64,000 nucleotides of DNA, taken from the NCBI GenBank assembly GCA_039545275.1, contig BCHS01000016.1, positions 124,001 through 188,000 on the forward strand, in the 5' to 3' direction. The notes under the pieces were generated by a model that saw only the letters and a list, made by a program, of their open reading frames with translations, did no database searches and was not told the origin of the DNA. Source of the DNA: Pseudomicrostroma phylloplanum. Taxonomy: Eukaryota > Basidiomycota > Exobasidiomycetes > Microstromatales. Shown one piece after another: positions 41,501 through 53,486 of this stretch; the stretch's first letter is position 1; the number at the start of each line of letters is the position of its first letter. Both the position numbers and the translations under genes were made by a program.

Positions 41501-43817
41501 TTCAACCGACGGTCAACCTCAGCAGGTGTCTCGATCGGCAGAGCCTAAGGCTGCGAGTGAGATGCACGAGACCCAGCAGTCCGAGCCAGAGCTCGAGCAT
41601 GACGACAATCCTGGTGTGGACGGGGATGGAGTCGTCCCTCGTTCGCCTTCTGCCGAGCCAGAGCCACGCGTGAGGAGACAGCTGGAATCTGAGGAGGGGA
41701 CACCGATTGAGTGGTCGCCCAGTCCTTCGCCCGGTCTGCCCGCACTGGGTCCTGACGGCTTTCCTCTACCGACGGTGGAGGAGATCGAGGCGATGGATGC
41801 CGAGTACGAGCAAGAGGCAGCCGCCCTTGGAGCCGACCAGGGAGACATTGCCTCTTTCCTCAGTCGCACGAAAGGTCAGGGTCTACTCGAAGCTCAAGCT
41901 CAGATCGCTCGAGAGGTCGAAGCTCTGCGCGCTGAGCACGTCAACACGAAGAAGAGCGAGGAGGAGATCACCCGCCAGATGGCCAAAGAGATCCAGATGA
42001 TGCTAAGGCTCTTCGGACTGCCGTATATCACTGCACCAATGGAAGCCGAGGCTCAGTGCGCTGAGCTGGTAGCTCAAAAGCTAGTCGATGGTATCATCAC
42101 CGACGATTCCGATGTCTTCTTGTTTGGAGGGACGAGGGTGTACAAGAACATGTTCAACAACAACAAGGTCGTTGAGTGCTTTCTGCTCTCCGACCTTCAG
42201 AGAGAGCTCGGTCTCGATCGAGAGAAGCTGGTCAGGCTTGCCTACCTGCTCGGATCCGACTACACCGAGGGGCTGACGAGTGTCGGTCCTGTCGTGGCCA
42301 TGGAGATCTTATCACTCTTCCCTGGTGAGGACGGCTTGTTGCGCTTCAAGGAGTGGTGGTTGAAGGTACAGAGTGGGAAAGACACTCCTCAAGATACCAA
42401 GGGCACGACGATGCGGAGAATCAAGAAGACGCTCGCGAACAAGGTTCACCTGGATCTCACTTGGCCCAATCCTGCCGTTCTGGATGCCTACTATGAGCCA
42501 GCCGTCGACTCTTCGGACGAGGCCTTTCAATGGGGCTTGCCAGATCTAGACAGCTTGAGGACCTATCTGGCCGAGTACCTGGGCTGGTCGACGACTAAGA
42601 CGGATCAGTACGTCGTCCCCGTCATTGAAGCTCAGAGCAGGCGATCACGAGCGAGAGGCAACCAGACGACGCTGGACCGCAATGGCTTCTTCGACGTGTC
42701 GGGCGGTACGGGTGTTTATGCCGGTAGGACTCTGCCCAAGTACGGCTCCACCAGGCTGCAGAACGTCGTCAATGGCTTCCGACAAGCAACGAATCAGCAA
42801 GCCAGCAAAGCAGCAGATGCGGCAGGCAGCGCTACTGGCTCATCGAGCAAGAAGAGCAAGAAGTCTGCCAAGAGACAGCGTAAGGCGGCCGATCAAGCCG
42901 CGAATGGTGACGACCATCAAGGCACTGACGAAGATGTCCAGATGCTGTCTTCTCCACCTGCTGCAGCTGCAGATGCTGCAGATGATGACTTTGACCTTCT
43001 CGCACTGCCCGAAGAAGCCATTGGCAAGGCGATGGCAAACAGGCGACCCATTGTGCGTCGTGAGCACATGAGGCTCGATGACGGTCAAGCTCGAGATGAG
43101 CTCGATGCCAACATCGCAGCTCTTGAAGGTGCACCCAAGGGTACCACAAACGGGCAAAAGAAGCCGAAGAAGGCAAAGGCGACGAAGGACAGCGCTCCCA
43201 CGTTCGAAGCGAGCGATGCTTCGGGCACTGAGGAGAGCGGTGAGGAGTCTGGCGAAGAGTTCGTCCCTTCCGCTGCCAGCAAGAAGCGAAAGCCTGCAAA
43301 GGCAAGTGGAAGCACTCGAGGCGCGCGAGGAAGCGGTCGAGCTCGTGGGACTGCCAGAGGCGCAGGGCGGGGGCGTGGTGGCAAGACCCGCGTCACCGAT
43401 GCCAACGGACACGAAGGTGCCGACGCCGAGGGGTCTCAACAGGAAGGCAGCGGCGCTACGACTCCCAGTGATCCAATCAACAGCGATACAGCTACGACTG
43501 CTCCTGCAGCGCGTGCTCGCAAGCCAGCCCGAGCTAGAGGTGCTCGCGGTCCTCCTCGACATGCCCAGCTGACGGCGGCGAGGAATATGAGACTGGACGG
43601 TCCACTGCCAGAGAGTAACAGTACGGCGCTCAGGCCGGAAACGATGCGGAGGAGTAGGTCGAGTAGCTCTTCCACTACTACTACGACTGCTGCTAACAGC
43701 AGGTTGGGCACGCCTAGGGCTGGAGCTAGTGGGACCGGCGAGGCGGTAGGGAACGGTACGGGGACGAGAGAGAGGATCGAGATTGAGTTGAGGAGCGACG
43801 ATGAGGAGGAGGAGTAG
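38550..43817 (+). CDS. RAD2: Rad2/XPG DNA repair endonuclease
   Basis: Structure-specific nuclease that makes the 3' incision in nucleotide excision repair; 1729 residues. Exon 1 38550-38813, 78-nt intron 38814-38891 (donor GTCAGT, acceptor TTACAG), exon 2 38892-43817. XPG-N (residues 1-~105) has MGVQGLWSLLQPAARP, FAVDSSIWLYHFR and FVFDGGAP with the metal-binding Asp residues. An acidic disordered spacer of ~1000 residues follows, as in XPG. XPG-I (from ~1120) has APMEAEAQCAELV, GIITDDSDVFLFGG and LAYLLGSDYTEGLTSVGPV. QTTLDRNGFF (near residue 1345) matches the PCNA-interaction motif position of XPG. The C-terminus is Lys-rich and ends with an Arg/Gly region (GARGSGRARGTARG). All catalytic acidic residues are intact. 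Confidence 0.94.
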
Positions 43818-43914
43818 TCTAGACGGAGCTTTGACTCGACATTGTATTTCTAGTGTGTCTGCATACTGTAACGGAGCCTCTCTCTGAACCACCTGACCGA
43901 GCTCGAGTGTCGGA

Positions 43915-45311
43915 CTAGGTGGCTGCCTCACTAGAGCCGTTCGACTGTTGTCCCAGTACACCCGCCTCCCTCAGAACACCCACCAGCTCATGCCTCTCCC
44001 CAATCGCATACCCCAGCGTCCTCTTCTCGAACCGCACACCCAGCTGCAACAAATCAATGATATCATCCAGCAGATGCGCCTGCCCCACAATGGCTCCCTG
44101 GTGCGAGGTATAGTCCACGCTGAGGACATGCACATGCAAGTGGTAGTAGGATGGCTGGTAGTGCACAAAGCATCTCAGCTTCCCTCTAGCCTCCTCCGCC
44201 GAAGAACCAAGCCCGAAGCGCTCGTGAGCTACCTGTGCTGCTGCTTCCTGGATTTTGCGCAGTAACGGCACGTGGGAGGCACGGAGGGAGCGGAGAGAAC
44301 GGAGAGTGCGATCTTGCACTATGCTGATTAGGTAGAGGGAGGAGAGGGTGCGACGGTCCCATTTCAAATCTGGGAGGATCTGCTCGTCCGAGCGGAGGCG
44401 GTGGGCTGAAGACGTGAGTTGCACTGACAACTACCCAATGTTCAGCGCTTCACACTCACCACGAATCCAGTCACCGGGTCTTCGTCCCTATAGAGGACAT
44501 TCTCCTTTTCCTTCTTCCCCTCGAGGATGTTATACACCCAATTGATCCTCGCAGCCGGCTGGCCCTCGATCCATGGCCGTACCAAACGGGCATACATCTC
44601 TGGCGTCTCCCTGACTGAGATCTTCTCCTGGCGCTCGTACTTGCTGATGTGCGCAGGTGTGGCAGGACGGATGACGTTGATCTTCATGTCGGCTGGGATA
44701 TCGGAGACCGAGCTCGAGGCTGAGTTGCTGCTGCTACCGCCGTGGGTGTGAGGGGCGTCGGAGCGCCAGGCCATGAGCCAGTTGTACACGTCATTTTGGC
44801 CTAGTCGCACCAGCTTGGAGAGGTGCTGCAGCTTCACCCCCTGCCTCTGCTCACTGCCCACCCCACCCACACCAGTACTCAAGATCGAGGTGGCCTTCAC
44901 TTCTCCCAGCTGCCCAAAGAAGGCCGGCTCGAAGTGTGTCTTCTCAAGCAATACGACGGCCTTCTCCTCTTCTTCTCCAGGTTGTTGCGAAGCAAAACTG
45001 CCCAGAAGGACGGCACTGCGCGTCTTTGCATCTTGGTCTAGCACGCGCTCGAGCTTGAAGCCTGCTAGGACGGACGTGGGGTCGTCTTTCTCTTCCTTTG
45101 CTGCTGCTGCTGCTGCTGCTGCTGTTGATGATGATGATGATTGGGCAGAGGCGATGCCGGTTGTTTGCGAAGGAGGAGGTGGAGCGCTAGTGGTCGTCTC
45201 ATCCCGACTCCCACTCCCGCCGGCGCTGCTGTCCCGGGTCCCGCTCCCACTCGCTGCCGCCTCCGCAATGGCATGCGTAGCGCTCTGATCCTGCTCTTGC
45301 CCTTGCGCCAT
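43915..45311 (-). CDS. DCS1: Scavenger mRNA decapping enzyme DcpS
   Basis: HIT-family pyrophosphatase that hydrolyses cap remnants after 3'-to-5' mRNA decay; 439 residues as modelled. Exon 1 45311-44460, 77-nt intron 44459-44383 (GTGAGT...GACGAG), exon 2 44382-43915. The N-terminus (~75 residues) is Ser/Ala/Thr-rich. The DcpS dimer domain has VLLEKTHFEPAFF, VYNWLMAWR and RINWVYNILEGKKEKENVLY. The HIT motif CFVHYQPSYYHLHVHVLSVD contains His-x-His-x-His. Downstream segments AHLLDDIIDLLQLG and TLGYAIGERHELVGVL are conserved. The intron edges are uncertain: a 50-nt alternative (44455-44406, donor GTGTGA, acceptor CTTCAG) also keeps frame and adds eight residues; I prefer the canonical donor, which gives GFVQILPDLKWD. 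Confidence 0.9.
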
Positions 45312-45452
45312 AATCTCTTGTACTACGATCTATCCTCAGTCTCTGCTTGCTGTGCCGGACAACTCTACTCGACTTGGCTGTAGCAGGTCTGGTCTGGTTG
45401 GAAGTCACAGATGTCGAGGTGAGGTGCACCCCGATCTTCCCAAAAGTCCCGC

Positions 45453-45480
45453 ACGGACGGACGGACGGACGGACGGACGG
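45453..45480. repeat. (ACGG)7 microsatellite
   Basis: Seven perfect tetranucleotide copies. Confidence 0.95.
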
Positions 45481-45726
45481 AAAGAGAGACGCTCACACGT
45501 CTTTGGTGAGCTCAGATCATTGAAGACGCCAGACGATCGTTCAGACACAAGCAGAGCAGACTGACAGATAGACAACAAGCCAACAAGCATTTTTGGGTAG
45601 AGTCTTGCAGCGCATGTGCAAACGCAAGTGCAGGTGCAAGCGAGTTGAGCATTTATAGTGTGGGTGGTGGGAGTATAATAAATAGGATCAGGGATGATAA
45701 TGACAAGTGAAGATGGTGATGACAAC

Positions 45727-45747
45727 GATGATGATGATGATGATGAT
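45727..45747. repeat. (GAT)7 microsatellite
   Basis: Seven perfect GAT copies, downstream of the VTT-protein stop codon. Confidence 0.95.
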
Positions 45748-45823
45748 ACAAGCAATGAAGAAGAAACGCATCCTGCCCCCACTGACTGACTGGCCTGACC
45801 GCGTGCCCGTAACGTCTCCTACC

Positions 45824-48800
45824 CTACTTGACAACAGCAGTAAACCGCCTCGGCTCCCTCTTCTCTCCCTCTTCCCGCTCCGCATTCACAAGGTGACCGC
45901 CGTAAATCTGAGCACTGCCCCTTCTGGAATGACCGCCAACGTCACTGAATCCGCTACCGCTACCGCCTGCGCCACCGTGCGCGCTGCGCTCGCCGAGCAG
46001 GGAAGGATGGACAGAGGCCGGGGGTAGACCCAGCTCAAAGTTGCCTCTACCATTGTCTTCTTCCGTCAGCTGGGAGAACGGATGGAAAGCAGCGCGCTGC
46101 TGCTGCTGCTGGTGGTGGTCGAAAGGGTTCTGCGCCTCCAGCTGAGGAGTAAAGTTGTGCCTTCCCACCAGCCCTGCCCATCCTTCCGAGGTAGGTCGCT
46201 TTGCCGCTGGTACTGCAGCAAAAGAAGACGACTTTGAGGCTGCTTCTTCCTCACTCCCGCCCGACTCGTGCGCAAGAGGCACGCTCCCCTGGCTCCACCG
46301 ATCGCTCGGACTGCGACTCCTACTCCGCTCGCCCCCTGCAGTGCCACTACCGAACCAGGCAGCAGTACTGCGGTTCCAGCCGTTGCGGCTCGCGCTCCGC
46401 GTCAATTGTGCAATAAAGGCCGGCCCGGACTCGGCGGCAAGAGTGGCGGCAGAGAAGAAGGAGTTGCCCTTGCCCAGAGAGCTCTTGTCGAGTAGAGAAG
46501 AGGAGGTGGAAGAGGAGATGGGAGTGTCTTCGCTTCCCTCGGCAGTGGCCGCTAGCTCGTCTGAAGAGTCGTACTCGTACTCGGAGGAAGAAGACTCATC
46601 ATCGTCGTACTCTCCATCTGACCAATCGAGGACAGCAGCTGCTGAAGGGGTGGAAGAGCCTGCCACGGGTGCACGGAGGAAGTGGTCCTCGTAGGCAGCT
46701 GTTGTGGCTTCTTCCTCGGAAGGTTGTCGCTGCTGCTGTTGCAGAAAGTGAGGAGCACTGCTGCCGTGGCCTGACGATGAGGCCCGGACTTTCCTTGCAG
46801 CTTTTGCGATCCTCGCCTGTCGAGCCTTCCACCACCTACCAAGTAAGACCGGAGTAATGCTCAACAAAGAGAGACCTATCAGCTTGAAGATCATCTCCTT
46901 GGTCCAGATCTTCGCCAGGAGCACCTTGATTCCGCCTCCAGCCTTGTGTGCGGCTGAGGTCAGGAGACGCGACTTGGTCGATGCAGCGGCGGAGCCATTC
47001 GCAGAGGGTCGAGGAGCATCGTGGAAGCCGCCTGCGTCGAGCTGCTCTGCGAGCGTAGCAGAAGATGCATACTCTTCACCGAGACTGCTCTCACCGGGAA
47101 TAGCAGCGACGACTTCGACCAGAATCTCGCCCAGTTGCGCCGTCACAGCATTCCAAGGAACGGATCCCATCGCCAAGGTGGCCGCGAACGGCAGCAGCGG
47201 GACATTGAGAATACCGCAAGCAATGTTCATCACTCCGTACGGTGTGAACGGGAGCAAGCGCAGTAGCAGCAGGATCGAGAAGAGATTCCCCTTCCCGTCA
47301 CTCTTCTGCGAGCTACTGTGAAGTGGCTTGTGCTTGTGCGAAGGATGCGGAGAATGAGCCCGGTGAGGTGTAGCCGGAGTGCCACTCCTCGAAGCGTTGG
47401 GACTTCTTCTCCTCATCGGATGAGAGCCTGCGACTGGCACCCTCCCTGTCCGGCCGAGGTTCTTGTTCCCCAGCGCCTTTCTCATCATCGCAACCGCCTT
47501 GTGCATTCCTGGCAATTTCAGCACCAGCGGAGCAACCAATGCGCTCATCACTGCTGCTCCACACCCGCCAATTGCGGTGAAAACGCTCAGCCAGAATGTC
47601 GCCTTCCAGACACCAAAGAGCGCTCCAAAGACCACATTGGAAATGATGCTACCGGGGACATTGAAAGCCTGCTTGTACGTGTAGAAGAGGCAGAGCACGA
47701 AGAGCGTATGATGGTATGCCCTCGGCGTTGAGGTCGCATAGTCCCTCAACGACAAGCAGATATCTCGAATCTCTGCTAATGACAGCTGCGTCAGACCGTG
47801 CGAGGGCATCCGAAGGGGCAGTGTCGTCAACAGGAGAAAGACAACCAGCGTGGCAGAGACAAAGACCGTCAGGAGCATCAAAAGCGTGGGCATGTTGTGA
47901 CGTAGCGTCCTCGAATGGAGACCCGCCTTGAGCAGAGTGGCAGCATGTGCAGCAAGAGCCTTGGGAGACGTGAAGCGTAGACGGAATTTGGTACCGCCTA
48001 CCTCGTACGCAAAGGTGACATTAGGCAGTTCCGGGCCGCTTGGTGCACCTGCGCCGATGCCAGAGCTCGTGGGCCCTGATAACCGCCGGTCACCGTACCC
48101 AGGAGGCCACGGAGCGGACCCCGAAGCCGCTGTGGAAGAGCTGACAGGGAGATGAGTCCTTGAGGTCCACTGAGGTGGGTAAGAGTCCTCGTCGGTGCTA
48201 CCGGAAGGTGTGAGGGGCGGTGAGTCGTCATTGAGACCCAGGTTGCCGAAAGCAGCGGCAGGACGAGCGAAAGGCACGACAAGGGCCTCGCTGTTGTGAG
48301 GCGTTTCGGGCCTCAGAAATTCGCTGCTATCACGGAGCTTGGATGTGGAAGCAATTGAACGAATGTTCCCGAATTCATCTTCGCTGATCTCGTCTCCCTC
48401 TGCATTGCCAGTGAAGGAGGTGAGGAAGGATCGCAGCCTGGTAGTCAAGCGAGGCCGGGTGGCTGGGCCCTTACCAGGGGCAGATGAAGTCGAAGATGTT
48501 CCACCACTTCGACTACTGCCGATACTCTCGCCTCCGGTCTTGACTTCTTCTAGCCTCCCCTTGCCCTTGTTCCGCCTTGGAGCGCTGCCTGCGCCAAGAA
48601 CAAAGTCCGGTGTACCTGGACCCCTATCCAGCTCTCGCCCCATCACGGCGAGTGGAGAGAGGGCCGGGTCATCACCGAAATCAGAGTCTTTGAACTCTCC
48701 TGCTCCTACGGATCGAGAGCGCTGCCTCGAAGTCGGTGGATCCAATGAGGGGTTTCGCGGCGATGCGAGGGATGTGGGAGGGACAAAGGAGCTGGACTTG

Positions 48801-48958
48801 TGGTGGCTGTGCTCTACGATGGGATTCCTGTGACCATGTGACGAAGTGGAAGGTATGCTGGATTGCTCTGACGTTGGTGACCGTACTTGAAAGGAGATGG
48901 AACGGTTGATGGGGCCGCGACTCGGTGAGAGAGGGGTTTTGGGTGGGCGTGCAGCCAT
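45824..48958 (-). CDS. VTT-domain (Tvp38/TMEM41-like) membrane protein
   Basis: Single-exon 1044-residue protein of the VTT/DedA superfamily, whose fungal and animal members are Golgi or ER lipid-handling membrane proteins. The domain lies at about residues 360-640: a first helix LLTVFVSATLVVFLLLTTLP, then YKQAFNVPGSIISNVVFGAL (the x-x-PG motif of the family), a second hydrophobic run FWLSVFTAIGGCGAAVMSAL, and SILLLLRLLPFTPYGVMNIA with the Arg and Pro residues typical of the second half, then VPLLPFAATLAMGSVPWN. A further segment at ~700 (LIGLSLLSITPVLLGRWW) is also hydrophobic. The long N- and C-terminal arms are Ser/Pro/Asp-rich and disordered; the domain is much longer-armed than Tvp38 (337 residues in yeast). 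The Lys/Arg-rich segments may be cytosolic. Confidence 0.82.
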   Translation of the reverse strand: MAARPPKTPLSPSRGPINRSISFQVRSPTSEQSSIPSTSSHGHRNPIVEHSHHKSSSFVPPTSLASPRNPSLDPPTSRQRSRSVGAGEFKDSDFGDDPALSPLAVMGRELDRGPGTPDFVLGAGSAPRRNKGKGRLEEVKTGGESIGSSRSGGTSSTSSAPGKGPATRPRLTTRLRSFLTSFTGNAEGDEISEDEFGNIRSIASTSKLRDSSEFLRPETPHNSEALVVPFARPAAAFGNLGLNDDSPPLTPSGSTDEDSYPPQWTSRTHLPVSSSTAASGSAPWPPGYGDRRLSGPTSSGIGAGAPSGPELPNVTFAYEVGGTKFRLRFTSPKALAAHAATLLKAGLHSRTLRHNMPTLLMLLTVFVSATLVVFLLLTTLPLRMPSHGLTQLSLAEIRDICLSLRDYATSTPRAYHHTLFVLCLFYTYKQAFNVPGSIISNVVFGALFGVWKATFWLSVFTAIGGCGAAVMSALVAPLVLKLPGMHKAVAMMRKALGNKNLGRTGRVPVAGSHPMRRRSPNASRSGTPATPHRAHSPHPSHKHKPLHSSSQKSDGKGNLFSILLLLRLLPFTPYGVMNIACGILNVPLLPFAATLAMGSVPWNAVTAQLGEILVEVVAAIPGESSLGEEYASSATLAEQLDAGGFHDAPRPSANGSAAASTKSRLLTSAAHKAGGGIKVLLAKIWTKEMIFKLIGLSLLSITPVLLGRWWKARQARIAKAARKVRASSSGHGSSAPHFLQQQQRQPSEEEATTAAYEDHFLRAPVAGSSTPSAAAVLDWSDGEYDDDESSSSEYEYDSSDELAATAEGSEDTPISSSTSSSLLDKSSLGKGNSFFSAATLAAESGPAFIAQLTRSASRNGWNRSTAAWFGSGTAGGERSRSRSPSDRWSQGSVPLAHESGGSEEEAASKSSSFAAVPAAKRPTSEGWAGLVGRHNFTPQLEAQNPFDHHQQQQQRAAFHPFSQLTEEDNGRGNFELGLPPASVHPSLLGERSAHGGAGGSGSGFSDVGGHSRRGSAQIYGGHLVNAEREEGEKREPRRFTAVVK

Positions 48959-49820
48959 GCCGGCGGAGCAAGTGTAATCGAGATGTCCGTCGCTGTTCTA
49001 TGTGACCATTGGGAGGGGTGCGTAGAGGTAGATATATGCGAGTCAATCTACCTTGCGTGACGAGTAAGAGGAGATCTAAGGGGGAGAATGTCGTCGCTGA
49101 TGGCGGCAGTGTGCGAATAATGGTGTAGAGAAAAAGGGGCAGTGCGGTGGGTAGAGAGCAGGGGAGGAGTAGGATGAGTAGTGAGTGGAGCCCGTCGGCC
49201 TTTTGTCCGAAGGGGAGTGTGCTGCTGCTGAGGCTTTGGCGGAGCGGACCCTTTTGCTCTCTCACCTGCCGAAAACACACACGGAGGATTTCTGGCTGAG
49301 CCACGCGCTTAAGCTTACCCACCACCCGCGCTTCCTCTGCCGCCGTGCACACACCCCGGAGCTATGCCTGCCTTCTCGGCCCCTCACATCCGAAGCAGAG
49401 GTCGGCGCGGCATCCGGCGGCCGCCCCGCTCAGCTCGGAACGGAAGACATCCCATCCTCGGAGCGGAAGACGCTCATCCGATCTCGTCGGAAGGAAGAAG
49501 GGAGCACGGACGCCTGCCTGGCTACCAAGGACCACCTTCGCACCAGTCAATCGACGCGACACCTCACCCAGGCCAGTCATACCAGCCCCATCCACTGGGC
49601 TCACGTGTCAAGCAGGCAGACAGATCTCCTGAAACTCGGAGCTCATCGTCAAAGGGCTGCTCTCCCGCAAAAGGATCTCTTCATCCTCTTGCGTCCCAGA
49701 CCATCTGCCCTCCTCCCTCTCCTGCCTCACTAGCTTATACGTCTGTCTTTTCGTGTTCTTCCGGTCCTAGTATCACTTGCATTTGCACATCTGCCTCTCT
49801 CAGCGACCTCTTCTCTTGCC
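48959..49820. other. Divergent promoter region, VTT protein / PFF1-like gene
   Basis: 862 bp between two divergent starts. A strong CT-rich leader with several TCTC/CCTC blocks precedes the ATG at 49821 and may represent its 5' UTR. Open frames here are Arg/Ser/Pro-rich shadows. Confidence 0.5.
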
Positions 49821-52800
49821 ATGGCCAAGCCAAAGGCCAATGACGCTAGCGCTGCTTCGCCTGCCCGAGCTCCCTCCAAGTCAGATCTCAAGGCTTCTTC
49901 CAGGACGTCCGCCCCACCTCAAGGTGCTCAACATACACCCAAGGTGACCCCATCGCAGGCTACACGGGCTCCTCTATACAACTCTCCCATGGTCCTCGTG
50001 CCCATCTTTGCTCTATTCGCCGTCCTAGCTTCCCTAACAGTCTTCTTGCACTATAGACTTCCGACGCCCATCTCCTCCCTCCAAGCCCTCGAGAGTACCG
50101 CTAAGCCTCTCTTCTCGGAAGAGAATGCCCTCAGTATCATGGAAAAGCTCAGTAGCGAATTTGGCTACAGGATCGTCGGGACGAAGCAGCATGTTGATGC
50201 CGAGGATTGGCTCATGACAGAGCTACAGAAGTACGAGGGCGTGCATACCTTCAATGACGGACAAGGCGATGTACAGGTCGAAGTGTGGAAGCAGATTGGC
50301 GATGGAGCTCACCGGTGAATAGAAGAGTGAAGTGTCTTTAGCCACAGGATGGTGGCTGACCGTTCCGCCTTGCTCCTCGCCTTTAGCTTCGACTTCATGT
50401 CTTCAGTCGTGTGGAAGAAGTACTACTCGATGAGCAACTTGATCGTCCGCATCTCTGACGGCACAGACGCCTCCAAGGCCAACTCGGTCCTGCTCAACTC
50501 CCACATCGACTCCACCCTCCCATCTCCGGGAGCGGCCGACGACGGAGCTGGAGTCGGTATCATGGTCGAGCTGCTCCGCATTCTCACGCTGCCTAGTGCG
50601 ACTCGCAAGCAGCTCAAGCACTCCGTCGTACTCCTCTTCAACAACGGAGAGGAGAGCTTGCAAGATGCGTCGCACCTCTTCATCACCTCCAACCACACGA
50701 CCGTGCCCTCGATCAAAGCTGTCATCAACCTCGAGGCATGCGGGGTCTCTGGTCCGGAGCTGCTGTTCCAAGCAGGGTCTGATGAAATGGTCAAGGCATA
50801 CTCGAAGGCCCCTCACCCCTTTGGTACCATCTTGGCCAACGACGTCTTCCGGACGGACATTCTGCTCTCTGATACAGACTATAGACAGTTCGTCGAGTAT
50901 GGTGGCGTGACAGGTCTAGACATGGCCATCGTAGGCAACTCGTATCTATACCATACTCGCAAAGATATCGTTCCCTATGTTCAGCCAGGAGTGGTTCAGC
51001 ACTTTGGAGAGAGTGAGTACTAAGCGCCGTCGGCCGAAGCCGTAATGTCGTCATCTGACAATACCCTTCTACCCTTGCCCTTTCTGCAGACATTGTTGCT
51101 ATTGTCAATTACCTTACGACATCTCCGGAATCGCGCCTCCCCTCCATTACAGAAACACACCGGACACAGATGCCCATCTACTTCTCCATGCTCGGCAGAT
51201 TCTTCATTCAGATTCCTGTAGCTCTTTATCGCTCTCTGGGCATGGTGATGACGGCCGTCGCGATGTTCCAGATCCAATCGACGAAGCGGGCTGACAGTCA
51301 CTTCTCTTCCGGTCTGGCAACGGGAATGAGCATGCTCGGCTTCTTCGCCAGCTTTCTCGGAGCTCTGATAGCCTCTAATGTACAAGCACTCATCATGACC
51401 AAGGTGATGGACAGGTCTCTGAGCTGGTTCACGCACGAATGGCTGCCCATTCCGCTCTATGGTCCTCCAGCAGTCGTTGGCATCCTGCTCGCCCAGCTCC
51501 TCATCGCCCGCGCAGTCAAGCAGGAGCACCGACCATATCTCGAGAGAGCGACGTTAGACGGATGCTACATGATGTCCGCCTTGCTTCTCACCCTCATGAA
51601 TGCTTTCGGCATTGGATCTTCATACCTCTTCGGTCTGGGAGCTATCACTTACCTGATTGCTATGATGGTCAATGACTATGCCTTGATCGGGTGGGCTGAG
51701 ATCGAGAGGCGCGCCGTCGCAGTAAATCAGAGGATACACTGGGGCACCTACCTCATCCTCGTCTTCGTGCCTACTCTCGTGGGGATCGAAGGCGTTGCAA
51801 GCTTCTTAGATCGTGAGTCACAGGAGAAAGCCACTGGACAAATCGAGGACACACAGCTGACTTGCTCTCACTCTACCTCTAGTCTTCGTCCCTCTGACTG
51901 GCCGCACCGGAGAGATCTCGCCAGCAGACCACATCATCGCGACGATTGTGTCGAGTCTCACCTTCCTCTGCCTACCAATCTTGCTTCCTATCATTCATCG
52001 CTTCGGACCAGAGGTGCAGAGACGCAGCGTCCTCTTCTTCTTGGGCATCTCTCTCACGGCCATCCTGCTCTTCTCAGACGCGTCGCTCCAGACCTTTGAC
52101 GAGATGCACCCCAAGAGACTCTTCGTACACCAAGTCCACAACCTCACCAGTGGAGAATGGTGGATGAACCTAGGTGGAGCCGACCCTGCGCCCAAGGCCA
52201 TCCTGTCTGGACTGGCCGACGAAGCCCACCAGCGCTATGGGATCCGCGATGGGGGTGTGGAGCTAGTGGAGATGTCTGCCTACAACCCAGACTTCGACAT
52301 CCTCTACCCCGTCAGCCAATTCATCACACCTTACAAGTTCCGTCTTCCCACTCCGGAAGCAGCGGAGCAAAGCCGTGAGCTCAGCAGGTGGCTCGCTCAA
52401 GACGTGAGCGACTCCGCTGCCTCTCCTAGCTCGAGGGGCTTTTCTATCCGAGCCGTGGACGACAAGATCGACTACAGCGCTGGGACTCGCTCTTTCACAC
52501 TGACCATCTCGCATCCACTGATCATCTGGTCCGTCCTAGCCTTCGACGCCGAGATCCTCGAATGGGATCTGCCCGTCCCGCCACCCACGGGCGGGTTCCA
52601 GCGACACCACATCAAGGAGGTCTCCCGTTTCGGTCAGGACGAGTGGAGCGTTAAGCTCCTCCTTCGCCTGCAGCCCGACGAACTCGCCACCGCCGCTGTC
52701 GGGGGCCACAAGGAGGGCGTCGTCTCCCGTCCGGACTTTGGACAACTCCTGCAGGTCGACCCATCGAACGCGTCCGATAACGTCGCCTCTCGGTTCCTCT

Positions 52801-53027
52801 CCCTCAAGCAGTCACAAGAGGGTTCGCCACACCGTCTTCTCGTGGACTACTCGGGCCTATGGGGCGAGGCGATGTACCCTTCTGTAGAGCAGGCATCGAC
52901 GGACGAGGAGGTACTGCAGAGTGTTGGGGTGAGACGATTTAGAGAGATGGATCGGTGGTTGCTGGAGGAGAGGCCAGAGGTGGACGCGATGTTGCTCAAT
53001 GTCGTCGCGGGTGTGGGAGTCGTTTGA
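49821..53027 (+). CDS. PFF1: M28-family vacuolar membrane metalloprotease (Pff1/ERMP1-like)
   Basis: Membrane aminopeptidase-like protein, 995 residues. Four exons: 49821-50314, 50387-51012, 51090-51812, 51883-53027; introns of 72, 77 and 70 nt keep frame. After an N-terminal anchor (LVPIFALFAVLASLTVFLHY) the M28 domain shows LLNSHIDSTLPSPGAADDGAG (His and Asp ligands), LLFNNGEESLQDASHLF (catalytic Glu and ligand Glu), NLEACG (acid ligand) and SYLYHTRKD (His ligand), a full two-zinc set. Multiple TM helices follow (FIQIPVALYRSLGMVMTAVA; LGFFASFLGALIASNV; VGILLAQLLIARAV; MMSALLLTLMNAFG; YLILVFVPTLVG; FLCLPILLPII), then a large C-terminal luminal domain, as in yeast Pff1 and human ERMP1. It converges on the REF gene at 53487. 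Confidence 0.92.
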
Positions 53028-53486
53028 TCGAGTCCACTCACTTTGGTCTGGACATGCCTCTCTGCCACCGTTTTTCTCACTACTACGGGACCCTCTGTCA
53101 GTGTAGACTCTCTGCTGGATCTTTTTTGAACTCCCCTCGTTCGTTCCTCGTTCTTCCTCGTTTACCCCCTCCTTGTTCGTATTCGTGTACTACAATGCAT
53201 CGTCTCAAAAGGGAAGACACGCGCACGAGTCCACGTCGTTGACCCTTGGCTGCAGTCACAAGATCATCTTGACAAGCACACGTGTTTTATGGATGGATGG
53301 CCGACGAGCGAAAAGGTTTGCATTGAGCGTGTGGACATGACTGGCTTCACGCTCACAGTCCGGGGGACAGGAACCGAGCAGAGAACAGGTGAGAGAAGGA
53401 CAGACGGGGCTGTATCGCTGAAACAGGGGCGACAATGCAGAGGATAGACGTCTGCTGTGTGCTCATGCCGTGTGGTGAAACACTGC
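53028..53486. other. Convergent intergenic region
   Basis: 459 bp between the PFF1-like stop and the REF-type gene stop. Nothing recognised besides CT-rich 3' sequence (TCCTCGTTC repeats near 53140-53160). Confidence 0.5.

Larger units (their letters stand above)
45312..45823. other. Intergenic region with microsatellites
   Basis: 512 bp between the DcpS start and the VTT-protein stop. It contains (ACGG)7 at 45453-45480 and (GAT)7 at 45727-45747. No gene recognised. Confidence 0.7.
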
